Shown here in pieces: positions 17,849 through 27,326 of a DNA stretch of 64,000 nt. Below the pieces are notes generated by a model, which was not told where the DNA came from, did no database searches, and worked only from the letters and a program-made list of their open reading frames with translations. The DNA lies in the NCBI GenBank assembly GCA_020056225.1, contig JAGVIE010000012.1, forward strand, positions 1 to 64,000, read 5' to 3'. This DNA comes from Bacteroidota bacterium. Lineage in GTDB: Bacteria; Bacteroidota; Ignavibacteria; UBA10030; SZUA-254. Both the position numbers and the translations under genes were made by a program. The number at the start of each line of letters is the position of its first letter. Positions within the stretch are counted from its first letter, which is position 1.

Positions 17849-19017
17849 AATGCCTTCAGCCTTGAATCACCAGTGCTGATTTCACCTTCTTTGCCGCTCG
17901 TAATCTTTGAATTCAGTTTCTTATCGATTGTCAATCCCATACAATCTAATCCTTTACAAATACGTTCCCTGATGATCGGACTGTTTTCACCGATACCGCC
18001 AGTGAAGATTATCGCTTCTGCACCGCTCATTTCAGCTATGTAGGCGCCGATGTACTTCTTCGCACGATTGCAAAAAATATCGATTGCGAGTTTCGCGCGT
18101 CTGTCATCTTTCTCTTGCTCTTCTGCGAGGAGCTCGCGCATATCGTTAGTCAAACCTGAGATACCGAGTAAACCTGACTGTTTGTTGAACATGGTATCGA
18201 TTTCTCGAACACTCATTCCTTCCTTATTGCGAATGAATTCGATGATTGAAGGATCCATATCGCCGCCGCGGGTTCCCATAACCAAACCTTCAAGCGGAGT
18301 GAAACCCATGGATGTATCCAATGACTCACCATTTTTAATAGCACAAGCCGAACAGCCGTTACCGAGATGAAGTGTAATAATATTCACCTGTTCACGATTA
18401 ATACCAACGAGCTGACGATAACGATATGCAAGATACCGATGTGAAGTGCCGTGAAAGCCGTAACGCCGGATGCGATGCCTGCGATAGAGTTGATAAGGGA
18501 TCGCATAAAGGTATGATGTCTCCGGCATTGTTGAATGAAATGATGTATCAAACACTGCAACCTGCGGAACGCCGGGGCCTAAAAGCTCGCGAGCTGCCAT
18601 TATACCTTTCAGATTTGCAGGGTTATGTAACGGTGCAAGTTCTATGCTGTCTTCGATCTGTTCAATTATTTCATCAGTGATGAGAGCCGACATTGTGAAT
18701 TTCTCGCCGCCATGAACTACTCGATGACCTACTGCATGAATATCGGCAAGTGAGTTAATATTTGTGATTTTCGATTCGGGTGAGATAATCCATCTTAGAA
18801 TATAATCGATGGCAGATTTGTGATCGTGCAGTGGCTCGGCAATTTTAACTTTGGGTTGACCTTCTGCATGAAGCGTAATCAACGCCTGACCGATTACCCT
18901 CTCGATGACTCCGCCGGCTAAACGTTTATCGGCGTTTTTTTCGATGGTATCAATATCCGTTTCAATAAGCTGGAATTTTACAGATGAAGAGCCGCAATTT
19001 AAAACTAGTATGTTCAT
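17770..19017 (-). CDS. ackA: Acetate kinase
   Basis: Converts acetate plus ATP to acetyl phosphate and back; with phosphotransacetylase it makes ATP from acetyl-CoA. ASKHA-fold signatures: MNILVLNCGSSSVKFQ at the start, the HRVVHGG motif, FDTSFHSTMP, GFHGTSH, the nucleotide-binding IITLHLGNGCS, FTGGIGENS and the C-terminal VIPTNEELLIARDT. 415 residues is full length. No pta gene is in the window. Its last 26 codons are duplicated at 9098-9176, and a genomic block begins immediately beyond its 3' end. Confidence 0.97.
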   Translation of the reverse strand: MNILVLNCGSSSVKFQLIETDIDTIEKNADKRLAGGVIERVIGQALITLHAEGQPKVKIAEPLHDHKSAIDYILRWIISPESKITNINSLADIHAVGHRVVHGGEKFTMSALITDEIIEQIEDSIELAPLHNPANLKGIMAARELLGPGVPQVAVFDTSFHSTMPETSYLYAIPYQLYRRHRIRRYGFHGTSHRYLAYRYRQLVGINREQVNIITLHLGNGCSACAIKNGESLDTSMGFTPLEGLVMGTRGGDMDPSIIEFIRNKEGMSVREIDTMFNKQSGLLGISGLTNDMRELLAEEQEKDDRRAKLAIDIFCNRAKKYIGAYIAEMSGAEAIIFTGGIGENSPIIRERICKGLDCMGLTIDKKLNSKITSGKEGEISTGDSRLKAFVIPTNEELLIARDTVRTVKNVPRRW

Positions 19018-19115
19018 AATCGAATAGTAAGATAGTGGAGTATAAGAGTTGTTAATCTGAAATAAATGCTAATTTTCTCGTGCATAAGATACAAAAATTT
19101 TTGAAAGAATGCGAT

Positions 19116-19143
19116 TTGAATATACTGATAGAGTTTGTATATT
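19116..19143 (+). promoter_or_regulatory. Possible promoter for the PspC-domain gene
   Basis: TTGAAT (19116-19121) and TATATT (19138-19143) are 16 bp apart, 26 bp before the ATG at 19170. This supports the short start for that gene, because the longer upstream frame would begin before the promoter. Confidence 0.4.
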
Positions 19144-19169
19144 ATTGTCACAAATCTTACAGGTTAATC

Positions 19170-19388
19170 ATGACGAAACTATATCGTTCGACAGTTAATA
19201 AAAAAATTGCAGGTGTTTGCGGCGGCATCGGAGAGATGATGGATGCCGATCCGACTATCGTCCGGCTGGTTGTTGTAATTCTTGCACTAGTGACAGGATT
19301 TTTCCCACTTTTCATCGGGTATCTAATTGCATGGTGGATCGTTCCTGAAGCCACACAAAACCATTCCGATTCACGGAGAGCGACGTAA
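19170..19388 (+). CDS. PspC-domain small membrane protein
   Basis: 72 residues. An N-terminal PspC signature LYRSTVNKKIAGVCGGIGEM is followed by DPTIVRLVVVILALVTGFFP and a second hydrophobic stretch ending in IAWWIVPE, giving one or two membrane segments. PspC domains take part in envelope-stress responses, but stand-alone copies like this are of unknown function. The frame opens at 19080, but I start at ATG 19170 because the family begins with LYRS/KLYRS and a promoter-like pair lies in between. Confidence 0.85.
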   Translation: MTKLYRSTVNKKIAGVCGGIGEMMDADPTIVRLVVVILALVTGFFPLFIGYLIAWWIVPEATQNHSDSRRAT

Positions 19389-19394
19389 CATCAC

Positions 19395-19535
19395 ATGATG
19401 TTCATCTTGAAGCTACTCACTTTCCCGATCTGGTTTCCATTTAAAATTCTTTGGTTCATTTCAAAGATTCTGGCTTTCGTTTTTCTCGTCGTGATTATCG
19501 CTATTCTAATTTATATTCTAATTCAAGTTCTCTGA
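19395..19535 (+). CDS. Small hydrophobic membrane protein
   Basis: 46 residues (MMFILKLLTFPIWFPFKILW then one long hydrophobic helix, ending ILIQVL). It begins six bases after the PspC stop, so the two are probably one operon. I recognise no family; a basic aromatic amphipathic start followed by a single transmembrane helix is all that can be said. It may be a partner of PspC. Confidence 0.55.
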   Translation: MMFILKLLTFPIWFPFKILWFISKILAFVFLVVIIAILIYILIQVL

Positions 19536-19579
19536 TAGCAGTTTTCAATCTATCTAAAAATAATATTTAGGAGATCTAA

Positions 19580-21022
19580 ATGAAACTCAAAAAAGATTCT
19601 ATACACACTTACTCTTTACTAATCTTCTTACTGCTTAGTTGCACACAACTTGCTTTCTCTCAATCTTTCGAAGAGTATTTTGTAGATAATACCATGCGCA
19701 TCGATTATTATCACACCGGCACGAAGGGTTCGGAAACTATAAGTCTCGATAAAGTATACGAGGAGGGAAGCTGGTCCGGCAGTACAGCGAATCTTATCGA
19801 CATATTGAATATGGGGGAATACCTCGTAAGAGTATATGATATGTCGTCGACAACATTGATTTTCTCGCGCGGTTATTCATCGATGTTCCAGGAATGGCAA
19901 ACAACAGATGAAGCGCTTGCCGGGATATACAGAACATTCCATGAGACTGTAAGAATTCCATTTCCGAAGAGCAAAGTGCAGATCGTAATCTGCAAGCGCG
20001 GCAAGAGGATGGAATTCCACGAGATATTTTCAACCATTATCGATCCCAACGATCCGACTCAAATAAACCGCGAGAAGAAACCGATGAGTTTTAAGATTAC
20101 ACCAGTAATGGAGAACGGAAAGCCACACGACAAAGTTGATATCGTGATTATTGGTGACGGATACAGAAAAGAAGACATGGAAAAATTCAGGAAGGATGCT
20201 AAGCATTTCAATGATGTAATGTTCTCAACCAGTCCCTTCAAAGAACGGAAGAGTGATTTCAATGTAAGAATGATTGAAGTTGTATCGCAGGATTCAGGTA
20301 TTGATAAGCCGGACAAAAATATTTGGAAGAATACTGCACTGGGGACAATGTACAATACGTTTGGTTCTGCCCGTTACGTTCTAACAGATGAGAATAAAGC
20401 ACTACGTGATATTTGCGGCTATGCCCCTTATGATTTTATAACGATTCTTGTTAATGACAATCGATACGGCGGCGGCGGCATTTACAATCTTTATACAACC
20501 ACATACACTCGCGGCGATGCAATTGGACAAGATTGGCAGATGGATTATGTGTACGTGCATGAATTCGGACATAGCTTCGGTGGACTTGGAGATGAGTATT
20601 ATAATTCACAGGTCTCATACAACGACATGTATCAGAAAGGTGTTGAACCGTGGGAACCGAATCTGACAGCATTGACAGAAAAAAATAATGTGAAATGGAA
20701 AAATTTAATTGAAGAAGGCACGCCTGTACCGACACCGTGGGAAAAATCTCAGTACGATAGTCTCGGTCGGTTGCGCACTAAACTCGATCGTCTTGCCCCT
20801 GATTATTACGAGAAGCGAAAACCATTATACGATGCCGAACAAAATATTTTGAAGACAACAAAATATGCGGGTAAAGTCGGCGCTTTTGAGGGGGCAGGAT
20901 ATTCTTCCGAAGGTATTTATAGACCCTCAATAGATTGCAGGATGTTCTCACTGAGTTTGATTGGTTTCGATCCCGTCTGCACAGCTGCGATACATAGAGT
21001 GATTGATTTTTATTCGAAATAA
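19580..21022 (+). CDS. M64 family (IgA peptidase-like) secreted metallopeptidase
   Basis: 480 residues with a signal peptide (about 1-28, ending LAFSQ). An N-terminal beta domain (about 30-170) precedes the M64 catalytic domain, whose zinc motif HEFGHSFGGLGDEY (327-340) provides two His ligands, the catalytic Glu and the metzincin-like third ligand. VDIVIIGDGYRKEDMEKF (about 190) is also typical. M64 takes its name from a Clostridium IgA protease, but most members are uncharacterised secreted peptidases. AGGAG lies about eight bases before the ATG. The M14 peptidase follows two bases after the stop, so the two are co-transcribed. Confidence 0.92.
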   Translation: MKLKKDSIHTYSLLIFLLLSCTQLAFSQSFEEYFVDNTMRIDYYHTGTKGSETISLDKVYEEGSWSGSTANLIDILNMGEYLVRVYDMSSTTLIFSRGYSSMFQEWQTTDEALAGIYRTFHETVRIPFPKSKVQIVICKRGKRMEFHEIFSTIIDPNDPTQINREKKPMSFKITPVMENGKPHDKVDIVIIGDGYRKEDMEKFRKDAKHFNDVMFSTSPFKERKSDFNVRMIEVVSQDSGIDKPDKNIWKNTALGTMYNTFGSARYVLTDENKALRDICGYAPYDFITILVNDNRYGGGGIYNLYTTTYTRGDAIGQDWQMDYVYVHEFGHSFGGLGDEYYNSQVSYNDMYQKGVEPWEPNLTALTEKNNVKWKNLIEEGTPVPTPWEKSQYDSLGRLRTKLDRLAPDYYEKRKPLYDAEQNILKTTKYAGKVGAFEGAGYSSEGIYRPSIDCRMFSLSLIGFDPVCTAAIHRVIDFYSK

Positions 21023-21024
21023 TC

Positions 21025-22803
21025 ATGAAAATATTTTTCAGTTTCATCACAGCGCTATTTATTCTATCCGTTGCTCAATCGCAATCGATTCCGGATAATT
21101 GGCTCACATATTATGAGCAGAGCGGATTCAAGAAAACGCCCCGGTATGATGAAACAATGCAGTTTTGCCGTAGATTGGAGAAAGCATCGCCTTGGATAAA
21201 GGTATCTACTTTTGGTAAAAGTCCCGAGGGTAGAGATTTAATTCTTGTTGTTGCTTCTAAGGATGGAGCTTTCGACCCGAAGAAAGCTCGTAAAACAGAT
21301 AAAGCAATTCTACTTGTCCAAAATGGAATTCATTCAGGCGAGATCGACGGCAAGGATGCATGCCTGATGTTGTTACGCGATATTGCAATCACTAAAACAA
21401 AATCATCTCTTCTTGATCACGCCATTCTTCTTGTTATCCCAATCTATAATGTTGACGGACACGAACGATTCGGATTGTACAACCGCATCAACCAAAACGG
21501 TCCGGAAGAAATGGGATGGCGGGTCACAGGACAAAATCTCAACCTCAATCGCGATTACATGAAAGCCGATGCACCCGAAACCCAGGCATGGCTTCAAATG
21601 TTCAACCGATGGTTGCCGGAGATGTTTCTCGATGCCCATGTTACCGATGGAGCAGACTATCAACACATTGTAACGGTCGGGATTGAGAAGCATCAAAATA
21701 TTTCGGATCCGATCCGGTCATGGGTGCTGGAGAAATTCGTTCCGATGATTTCATCGTTAAAAACTAACGGCATACCTGTTGCCCCATACATCTCTCTCCG
21801 TGATCACGAGGATCCGCTGAAAGGAAACCAGAGCGGTGTTGCGCCACCAAGACTATCGACTCCTTATGTTGCAATACAAAATCGACCGGCACTGCTCATC
21901 GAAACGCACATGATGAAAGATTATAAATCGCGCGTGGAAGGAACGTATCAAACAATCACGGCTGTATTGGAATTGGTGAACAGAGAATACAAATCACTTC
22001 GTAATGCAGTATTACAAACGGATGAGCGGACGATAAAGAATATCGAAAATCCATTTCCCATTCGGTTTGAGACAACGGAAAACCCAAGCGGAACATTTCA
22101 TTACATGGGATTCAAGCAAAAGAACGAACATAGTGATATCTCAGGCAGCACACGCATTATCTATACGAATGAACCGTTTGAAGCAGATATCCCGATGTAT
22201 GATAGCGTGATAATTTCAAAATCCATTCAGTTGCCTGCGGCATATCTTATTCCTCCCCAGTGGCAGGAAGTAATAAAAAGATTGAAACTGCATGGAGTAA
22301 AAATCGAGCGGCTCAAAGAACCGGTTACAATGGAGGCCGAAATGTATCGCTTCTCGAACGCCAATTGGCAGCAAACTCCGTACGAGGGAAGACATTCCGT
22401 CACCTACACGGTTGATAAAATAAAAATGGAAAGAACTTTCCCGTCAGGGACTGCTCTGGTTCGGCTGAATCAGAGGACTGCGCGCGTAGCGATCAATGCA
22501 CTCGAGCCGGAAGCGCCCGATGCTTTCGCGGCGTGGGGATTTTTCGATGCAGTTTTCGAGCAGAAAGAGTACACTGAAGATTATGTCATGGAGCCGCTTG
22601 CCGCAGAGATGCTGTTGAAAGATTCATCGCTCAAACTTGAATTCGAATCCAGACTGAAAGCAGATACGGCTTTCGCGAAGAATCCGTTCGCGCGGTTGAA
22701 TTTCTTCTATCAACATTCACCGTACTGGGATCAGAATGTCAATCTTTATCCGGTAGCCAGAGTGGTGAAGGATATTAAATTTGTTACGGAAAAGGAAGAA
22801 TGA
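21025..22803 (+). CDS. M14 family zinc carboxypeptidase, secreted
   Basis: 592 residues with a signal peptide (about 1-19, ending AQSQ). The zinc site is HSGE (His103, Glu106) with a third ligand in LDAHVTDG (His205). The substrate-binding segment GQNLNLNRDYMKADAPE and a Glu in ALLIETHMMKD complete an M14 active site, so it looks active. The C-terminal 250 residues are an extra beta-rich region common in Bacteroidota M14 proteins of this size. It should trim C-terminal residues from extracellular peptides and probably works with the M64 enzyme encoded just upstream. Confidence 0.9.
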   Translation: MKIFFSFITALFILSVAQSQSIPDNWLTYYEQSGFKKTPRYDETMQFCRRLEKASPWIKVSTFGKSPEGRDLILVVASKDGAFDPKKARKTDKAILLVQNGIHSGEIDGKDACLMLLRDIAITKTKSSLLDHAILLVIPIYNVDGHERFGLYNRINQNGPEEMGWRVTGQNLNLNRDYMKADAPETQAWLQMFNRWLPEMFLDAHVTDGADYQHIVTVGIEKHQNISDPIRSWVLEKFVPMISSLKTNGIPVAPYISLRDHEDPLKGNQSGVAPPRLSTPYVAIQNRPALLIETHMMKDYKSRVEGTYQTITAVLELVNREYKSLRNAVLQTDERTIKNIENPFPIRFETTENPSGTFHYMGFKQKNEHSDISGSTRIIYTNEPFEADIPMYDSVIISKSIQLPAAYLIPPQWQEVIKRLKLHGVKIERLKEPVTMEAEMYRFSNANWQQTPYEGRHSVTYTVDKIKMERTFPSGTALVRLNQRTARVAINALEPEAPDAFAAWGFFDAVFEQKEYTEDYVMEPLAAEMLLKDSSLKLEFESRLKADTAFAKNPFARLNFFYQHSPYWDQNVNLYPVARVVKDIKFVTEKEE

Positions 22804-22861
22804 TTTAAACTTACTTCCCTATTTGTTGTTTTCTCCATAGATATTATTTTAGGATTTATCG

Positions 22862-24961
22862 ATGAGAATTATTAAAACTTTATTTTTAATTGCTGTACTT
22901 CCGTTCGTCAGTTTATCACAAGACATCCAGTGGAAGAAACTCACTGGACTGCCTCCATGCTTTTTGCTACGTGAAGGTGCAAATGGTAAACTATTCGCAA
23001 TGGGTGATTCTTATGTGTACAGCTCGACTAACGACGGATTGAGTTGGGATAAGACATCTATCCCTCTGTCATATATGCGCGAGTTAGCCTCGCACAATCA
23101 GATATCCATCGCAGGAGTCAATGTGAATGCGAATTTTAATAATCAGGCATATCTGACAACCGATAACGGCGTTTCATGGAATCGCATCTATGCCGCCCAC
23201 GATGGTTATGGTAATTATATGATTTCTGACTCAGACATAATTTATGGATTTGTGGAAATACCCGATCAGGGATATAAACTTGTTAAGTACTCGAGTCAGA
23301 AGTGGGACACTCTCGGAACGATGATCCCGCGGGTTGCTACTTATTTTCAGTGGTCCGCAATCGATCATTCCAACACCATTATTGTCGAAGGCGGAATTGG
23401 TTATGGCGGGATCCTGATCTCAAAAGATTATGGCGCGACATGGCAGACTGCATTTGCTTCACAAAGTGTCAGCGCTGGGTGTGTAAGCCCAGGAAATACT
23501 ATCATTGTAGGAATTAGTCAAACTGCTTCTGAAAATCTCGATGGGGGAGTGTACACATCAACCGACCATGGAAGTTCCTGGGTGGATATTGGTTTGAAAG
23601 ATAAAAGAATTAATTCAGCTACAGCAGATAGTGCGGGTAATATTTATGTCGCAACGAGCGTTGGCATTTATGGTTATCGGTCGGCAACAAAGATGTGGGA
23701 ATATCTCGGTCCTTCGGAAACTGAGCTGGTTGATATACTCGCGGCGCGGTCCGGCTCTGTTTTCTCTGTGTCGTTTAATTACGGATATCCAAGTGACCAG
23801 GAAGTTTTATATCGCTCAGTTGATAAAGGCGGATTTTGGTCGCCTTCAAGCGCAGAAGCATTTGCGATCTTTTCGCTTATAACTTCGCCCTCAGGGAATA
23901 TCCTTGCAGGTACATTAGGCGATCGAATTATTATGTCAATGAATGGAGGTGCATCGTGGGTACAATTGCCGCCCGGAAGTATTGCCGGTTACATTTACTC
24001 TTTTGCGCTTGATGGCTCCACGATCTATGCCGCTACCGATGAAGGATTGTTTTCTTCGACTGATGATGGGGTAAGCTGGAAAAACCTGACAGACCGTGCA
24101 TTTAGCGGCTCGGCTTATTCCGTTGCAATTCAAAGCGATGGCAGGATCATAATCGGAACTAATTTTGGAATTTACATCTCAACTGATAATGGAAATAGTT
24201 GGACACCATCGGGGTTGAATACATCTAAAGTACTATTCCTCGCCAACAACAAGTCAGACATCGTTTATGCCTCAACCGATAATAGTGGTATGCTTTCTTC
24301 TACCGATAATGGTAATACGTGGCATTCACTCGGACTGATGAGAGATGATATCCAGACAATCGTAGTGAATGATGTCGGTGACGTTTTCGTCGGTGTTTAT
24401 GGCGGTGTCTTAAGATCGACAAATAATGGTGCGAGCTGGACTCAGTCTATATTTACCAATACTTATGTTTACACTATCGGTTTCAACGGTTTGCAGGATG
24501 TGTATGCTGGGACTTATAATGGCTTGTTCAGAATGCGCTATGGGCAAACCTGGACGAAGATTGGTTTTAACGGTCAAACGGTTTTAGCGCTTGCATTCGA
24601 TAACAGTCATAATCTACTCGCCGGATTATATCAGGGTGGTATTTATATGAGTACACAACCTGTAACAACTGTAGAGTTGCTTTCAGGTGAATTACCGGCA
24701 TTAACCCGGCTCGAGCAGAATTATCCCAATCCGTTTAACCCGACTACGAATTTTAAATTACAAATTGCAAGTCTTGAATTTGTTTCATTGAAAGTCTACG
24801 ATATTCTTGGAAGAGAAGTCGCAACGTTGTTGGAGGAAATTAAACAACCGGGTTTATATGAGGTTATCTGGGATGCGAGCGGTTTTGCAAGCGGTGTGTA
24901 TTATTATAAGTTAAGCGCAGGGAATTTCAGCGAGATGAAGAAAATGGTTCTTGTTAGATAA
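22862..24961 (+). CDS. Secreted T9SS cargo protein with BNR-like propeller repeats
   Basis: 699 residues: signal peptide (1-19), then about 11 BNR/sialidase-like repeats (about 25-605; STDNGxSW and IxVG motifs), then a T9SS sorting domain (about 612-699; NYPNPFNPTT, LKVYDILGREVATL, SGVYYYKL). The sialidase catalytic arginine triad cannot be assigned, so this is a propeller of unknown ligand and not a called sialidase. Its 3' end is nearly identical in DNA to that of the gene at 25079. AGGA lies near the start codon. Confidence 0.85.
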   Translation: MRIIKTLFLIAVLPFVSLSQDIQWKKLTGLPPCFLLREGANGKLFAMGDSYVYSSTNDGLSWDKTSIPLSYMRELASHNQISIAGVNVNANFNNQAYLTTDNGVSWNRIYAAHDGYGNYMISDSDIIYGFVEIPDQGYKLVKYSSQKWDTLGTMIPRVATYFQWSAIDHSNTIIVEGGIGYGGILISKDYGATWQTAFASQSVSAGCVSPGNTIIVGISQTASENLDGGVYTSTDHGSSWVDIGLKDKRINSATADSAGNIYVATSVGIYGYRSATKMWEYLGPSETELVDILAARSGSVFSVSFNYGYPSDQEVLYRSVDKGGFWSPSSAEAFAIFSLITSPSGNILAGTLGDRIIMSMNGGASWVQLPPGSIAGYIYSFALDGSTIYAATDEGLFSSTDDGVSWKNLTDRAFSGSAYSVAIQSDGRIIIGTNFGIYISTDNGNSWTPSGLNTSKVLFLANNKSDIVYASTDNSGMLSSTDNGNTWHSLGLMRDDIQTIVVNDVGDVFVGVYGGVLRSTNNGASWTQSIFTNTYVYTIGFNGLQDVYAGTYNGLFRMRYGQTWTKIGFNGQTVLALAFDNSHNLLAGLYQGGIYMSTQPVTTVELLSGELPALTRLEQNYPNPFNPTTNFKLQIASLEFVSLKVYDILGREVATLLEEIKQPGLYEVIWDASGFASGVYYYKLSAGNFSEMKKMVLVR

Positions 24962-25078
24962 GGACATTTTGTCCTCGAACAAGGTATAATTTTTATCCGG
25001 TAATATGATTTTTCAGGGTACTTAAGTTTTATCATAATCATTATGTTTAGATTAATATAGTACATTCAGGAGGAGAGA

Positions 25079-27241
25079 ATGAAAACTTTAGTTTTCTTGA
25101 TTCTAATCTTTGTTACTTGCTTGGATGCACAGCATCGTGTACTTGTTTCACCAGATGGTGAAATCATCTCCCTCAATAAAAATGAATCTGCTCTTGAAAT
25201 CGCTAATAGGAATATCAATCTCAGATCGATCAACGTTGACTGTTCAAATTATGGAACATTCGGTTATCCTACCGATATCGATCCATTTAATGGAAATGGA
25301 GGATATCTATTGTCTCACAAGCAAGTGTGGTCTATGAGATTCGAATCTCCCGGTACCGGAATTATGGACCACCTCTATTTCATTGTATGTCCGTCCTGGG
25401 ACGGACAATATCACGAAATCCCAATTACTGTGCGCATATTCAAATCGAGAATTTATCCAAACCAAGAGCATATGCCTATTAGCAATACTAATTATCTTCC
25501 TTGGGGTTATTACCGTAACACCAACGACCCCGATCAGGGCATTACTCCGTATTGGGACGAAGCTACAGACACAACATGGATAAGTACCAACAAAGATTCA
25601 ACGTGGTATCCACTTGGAGAAGAACTATGGGGAATGGGAGGTTACCCGATGATAATAAATGTAGATCTGTCTTCTCATATAATTGATCTCAATCTTGGTG
25701 GCTTACTTGGAGAAAATCCTTACCTGGAAGCCGATGAATCGTTTGTGGTCTGCATACGGAATGAACTCGACCATTTACACGATCAGACATTATCTCTCGG
25801 AGAATCAATTTATTCTGATCATGCTAAACCGTGGCGGACTTGGAAATTCTGTGAGCATGAATTACCTTGGAGACCTGAGGGCTGGGTTGGCATGGATGGA
25901 TCATTAAGTATATGGTACAGTATGATGCTTAATTACCCTGTGCCAAGAATGATACCTGCAACAGAGTGGATTACGAGCGGCAAATATGAAGGAGAGCAGA
26001 TCAAACTTAATCTTATGAAATTTTGTAAACCTGAATATATAGATAGCGCTGATATCGCCAGCGTCTGGGTTGACTATAGATTCAACGGAGGCTTATTGGA
26101 TTCAGTACAAGCGAACATGGTTGGTGATACGATGTTTTGTGCAACAATCTTAGGGCAGAAAGCCGGGACAAAAGTCGATCTATCGTGTCGGCTCGTTGAT
26201 TTTACTGGAAGAACAAAAAGTTCTGTGTTGTACAGTTTTCGGATTTTCGGTCTAACATTAAACGGTTATATCGCCGATACTACAGTCTCCTTCGATTGGA
26301 TAGATGCTTCTTCAACCGGAAACGAAATCATATACGAAAGATTTTTCCTGCGTCCGGATGCCGAAGTCACATCAATCTATCCGTTAATTGATGACGGCAC
26401 AGCAGGTCCGTTCGATCTTGGTTTCGACTTCAGCTTCTTCGGTTCGCCTGTGCGATATGCATGGGTTGGCGTTAATGGCGGAACGGCGCTTTCTTCGTCT
26501 TCAACAGATACACTTCACCTCAACAGTAATTCTTATTATGCTAATTGGCTGATCCCTGGTTCGCGAGATCAACCGAATGGTTTGCCGGCAAACTTCATTG
26601 CTCCGTTATGGCACGATTTCAAAATGCTCTCATGGTGGTGGGCGTGCGATAGCGGGCACATCTATTACAAACACGAACCGAACCGCTTTATTATTGAATG
26701 GAAAAACATAACACCCGTTGCCAACGATACCGATTGCACAAGCGACTTCGAATTGATTCTCGATAATAACGACACATCCATTACATTCCTATATAAAAGT
26801 ATCGGTATGCATGGATTGGAAGGACAGTCACTTATTGGATTCGAAGAAGATACTTCGAGTTGGTTCCTTTATAACCAATATGGTGATCCGCTAAACTATC
26901 AACCCAGTAATGGCGAAGCGATTAAGTTCAAAAAAATGTTTACAGATGGAATTGTTAATGGACCAAAAGAACTTCCTAGAACATTTGGATTAAATCAAAA
27001 CTATCCCAATCCTTTCAATCCATCGACGACGATCAATTATCAATTACCGATTGGCAATTATGTTACACTCAAAGTATATAACATATACGGTCAGCAAGTT
27101 GCAACGCTGGCAGACGGCTATCAAACAGCAGGATACAAATCTGTTCAATTCAATGCGAATAATCTGGCAAGCGGTGTGTATTATTATAAGTTAAGAGTTG
27201 GGGATTTCAACGAGATGAAGAAAATGGTACTTGTTAGATGA
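25079..27241 (+). CDS. Secreted T9SS cargo protein with a nidogen-like domain
   Basis: 720 residues. Signal peptide (1-17, ending LDAQ); an N-terminal region of about 270 residues I do not recognise, rich in W, P and D; a short beta domain (about 300-390). A nidogen-like/choice-of-anchor domain (about 440-610) has GFDFSFFGSPV, VGVNGGTALSS, FIAPLWHDF and LIGFEEDTSSW. A T9SS sorting domain (about 634-720; NYPNPFNPST) ends the protein. The ribosome-binding site AGGAGG lies a few bases before the ATG. Function unknown; extracellular or surface-attached. Confidence 0.82.
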   Translation: MKTLVFLILIFVTCLDAQHRVLVSPDGEIISLNKNESALEIANRNINLRSINVDCSNYGTFGYPTDIDPFNGNGGYLLSHKQVWSMRFESPGTGIMDHLYFIVCPSWDGQYHEIPITVRIFKSRIYPNQEHMPISNTNYLPWGYYRNTNDPDQGITPYWDEATDTTWISTNKDSTWYPLGEELWGMGGYPMIINVDLSSHIIDLNLGGLLGENPYLEADESFVVCIRNELDHLHDQTLSLGESIYSDHAKPWRTWKFCEHELPWRPEGWVGMDGSLSIWYSMMLNYPVPRMIPATEWITSGKYEGEQIKLNLMKFCKPEYIDSADIASVWVDYRFNGGLLDSVQANMVGDTMFCATILGQKAGTKVDLSCRLVDFTGRTKSSVLYSFRIFGLTLNGYIADTTVSFDWIDASSTGNEIIYERFFLRPDAEVTSIYPLIDDGTAGPFDLGFDFSFFGSPVRYAWVGVNGGTALSSSSTDTLHLNSNSYYANWLIPGSRDQPNGLPANFIAPLWHDFKMLSWWWACDSGHIYYKHEPNRFIIEWKNITPVANDTDCTSDFELILDNNDTSITFLYKSIGMHGLEGQSLIGFEEDTSSWFLYNQYGDPLNYQPSNGEAIKFKKMFTDGIVNGPKELPRTFGLNQNYPNPFNPSTTINYQLPIGNYVTLKVYNIYGQQVATLADGYQTAGYKSVQFNANNLASGVYYYKLRVGDFNEMKKMVLVR

Positions 27242-27262
27242 GTTTTATTACTCACAAATTTC

Positions 27263-27291
27263 TTGATTTTTAACCCCATTTTTGCTATCAT
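27263..27291 (+). promoter_or_regulatory. Promoter of lysS
   Basis: TTGATT (27263-27268), 17 bp, TATCAT (27286-27291), 35 bp before the lysS ATG. Confidence 0.5.
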
Positions 27292-27326
27292 TTGATACCA
27301 AACATATTCCACCCATTTAACATACT

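Noticed and set aside
22862-24961. Sialidase call for the BNR-repeat protein
   Set aside because: Asp-box-like repeats are present, but the catalytic arginine triad, nucleophilic Tyr and Glu cannot be identified.
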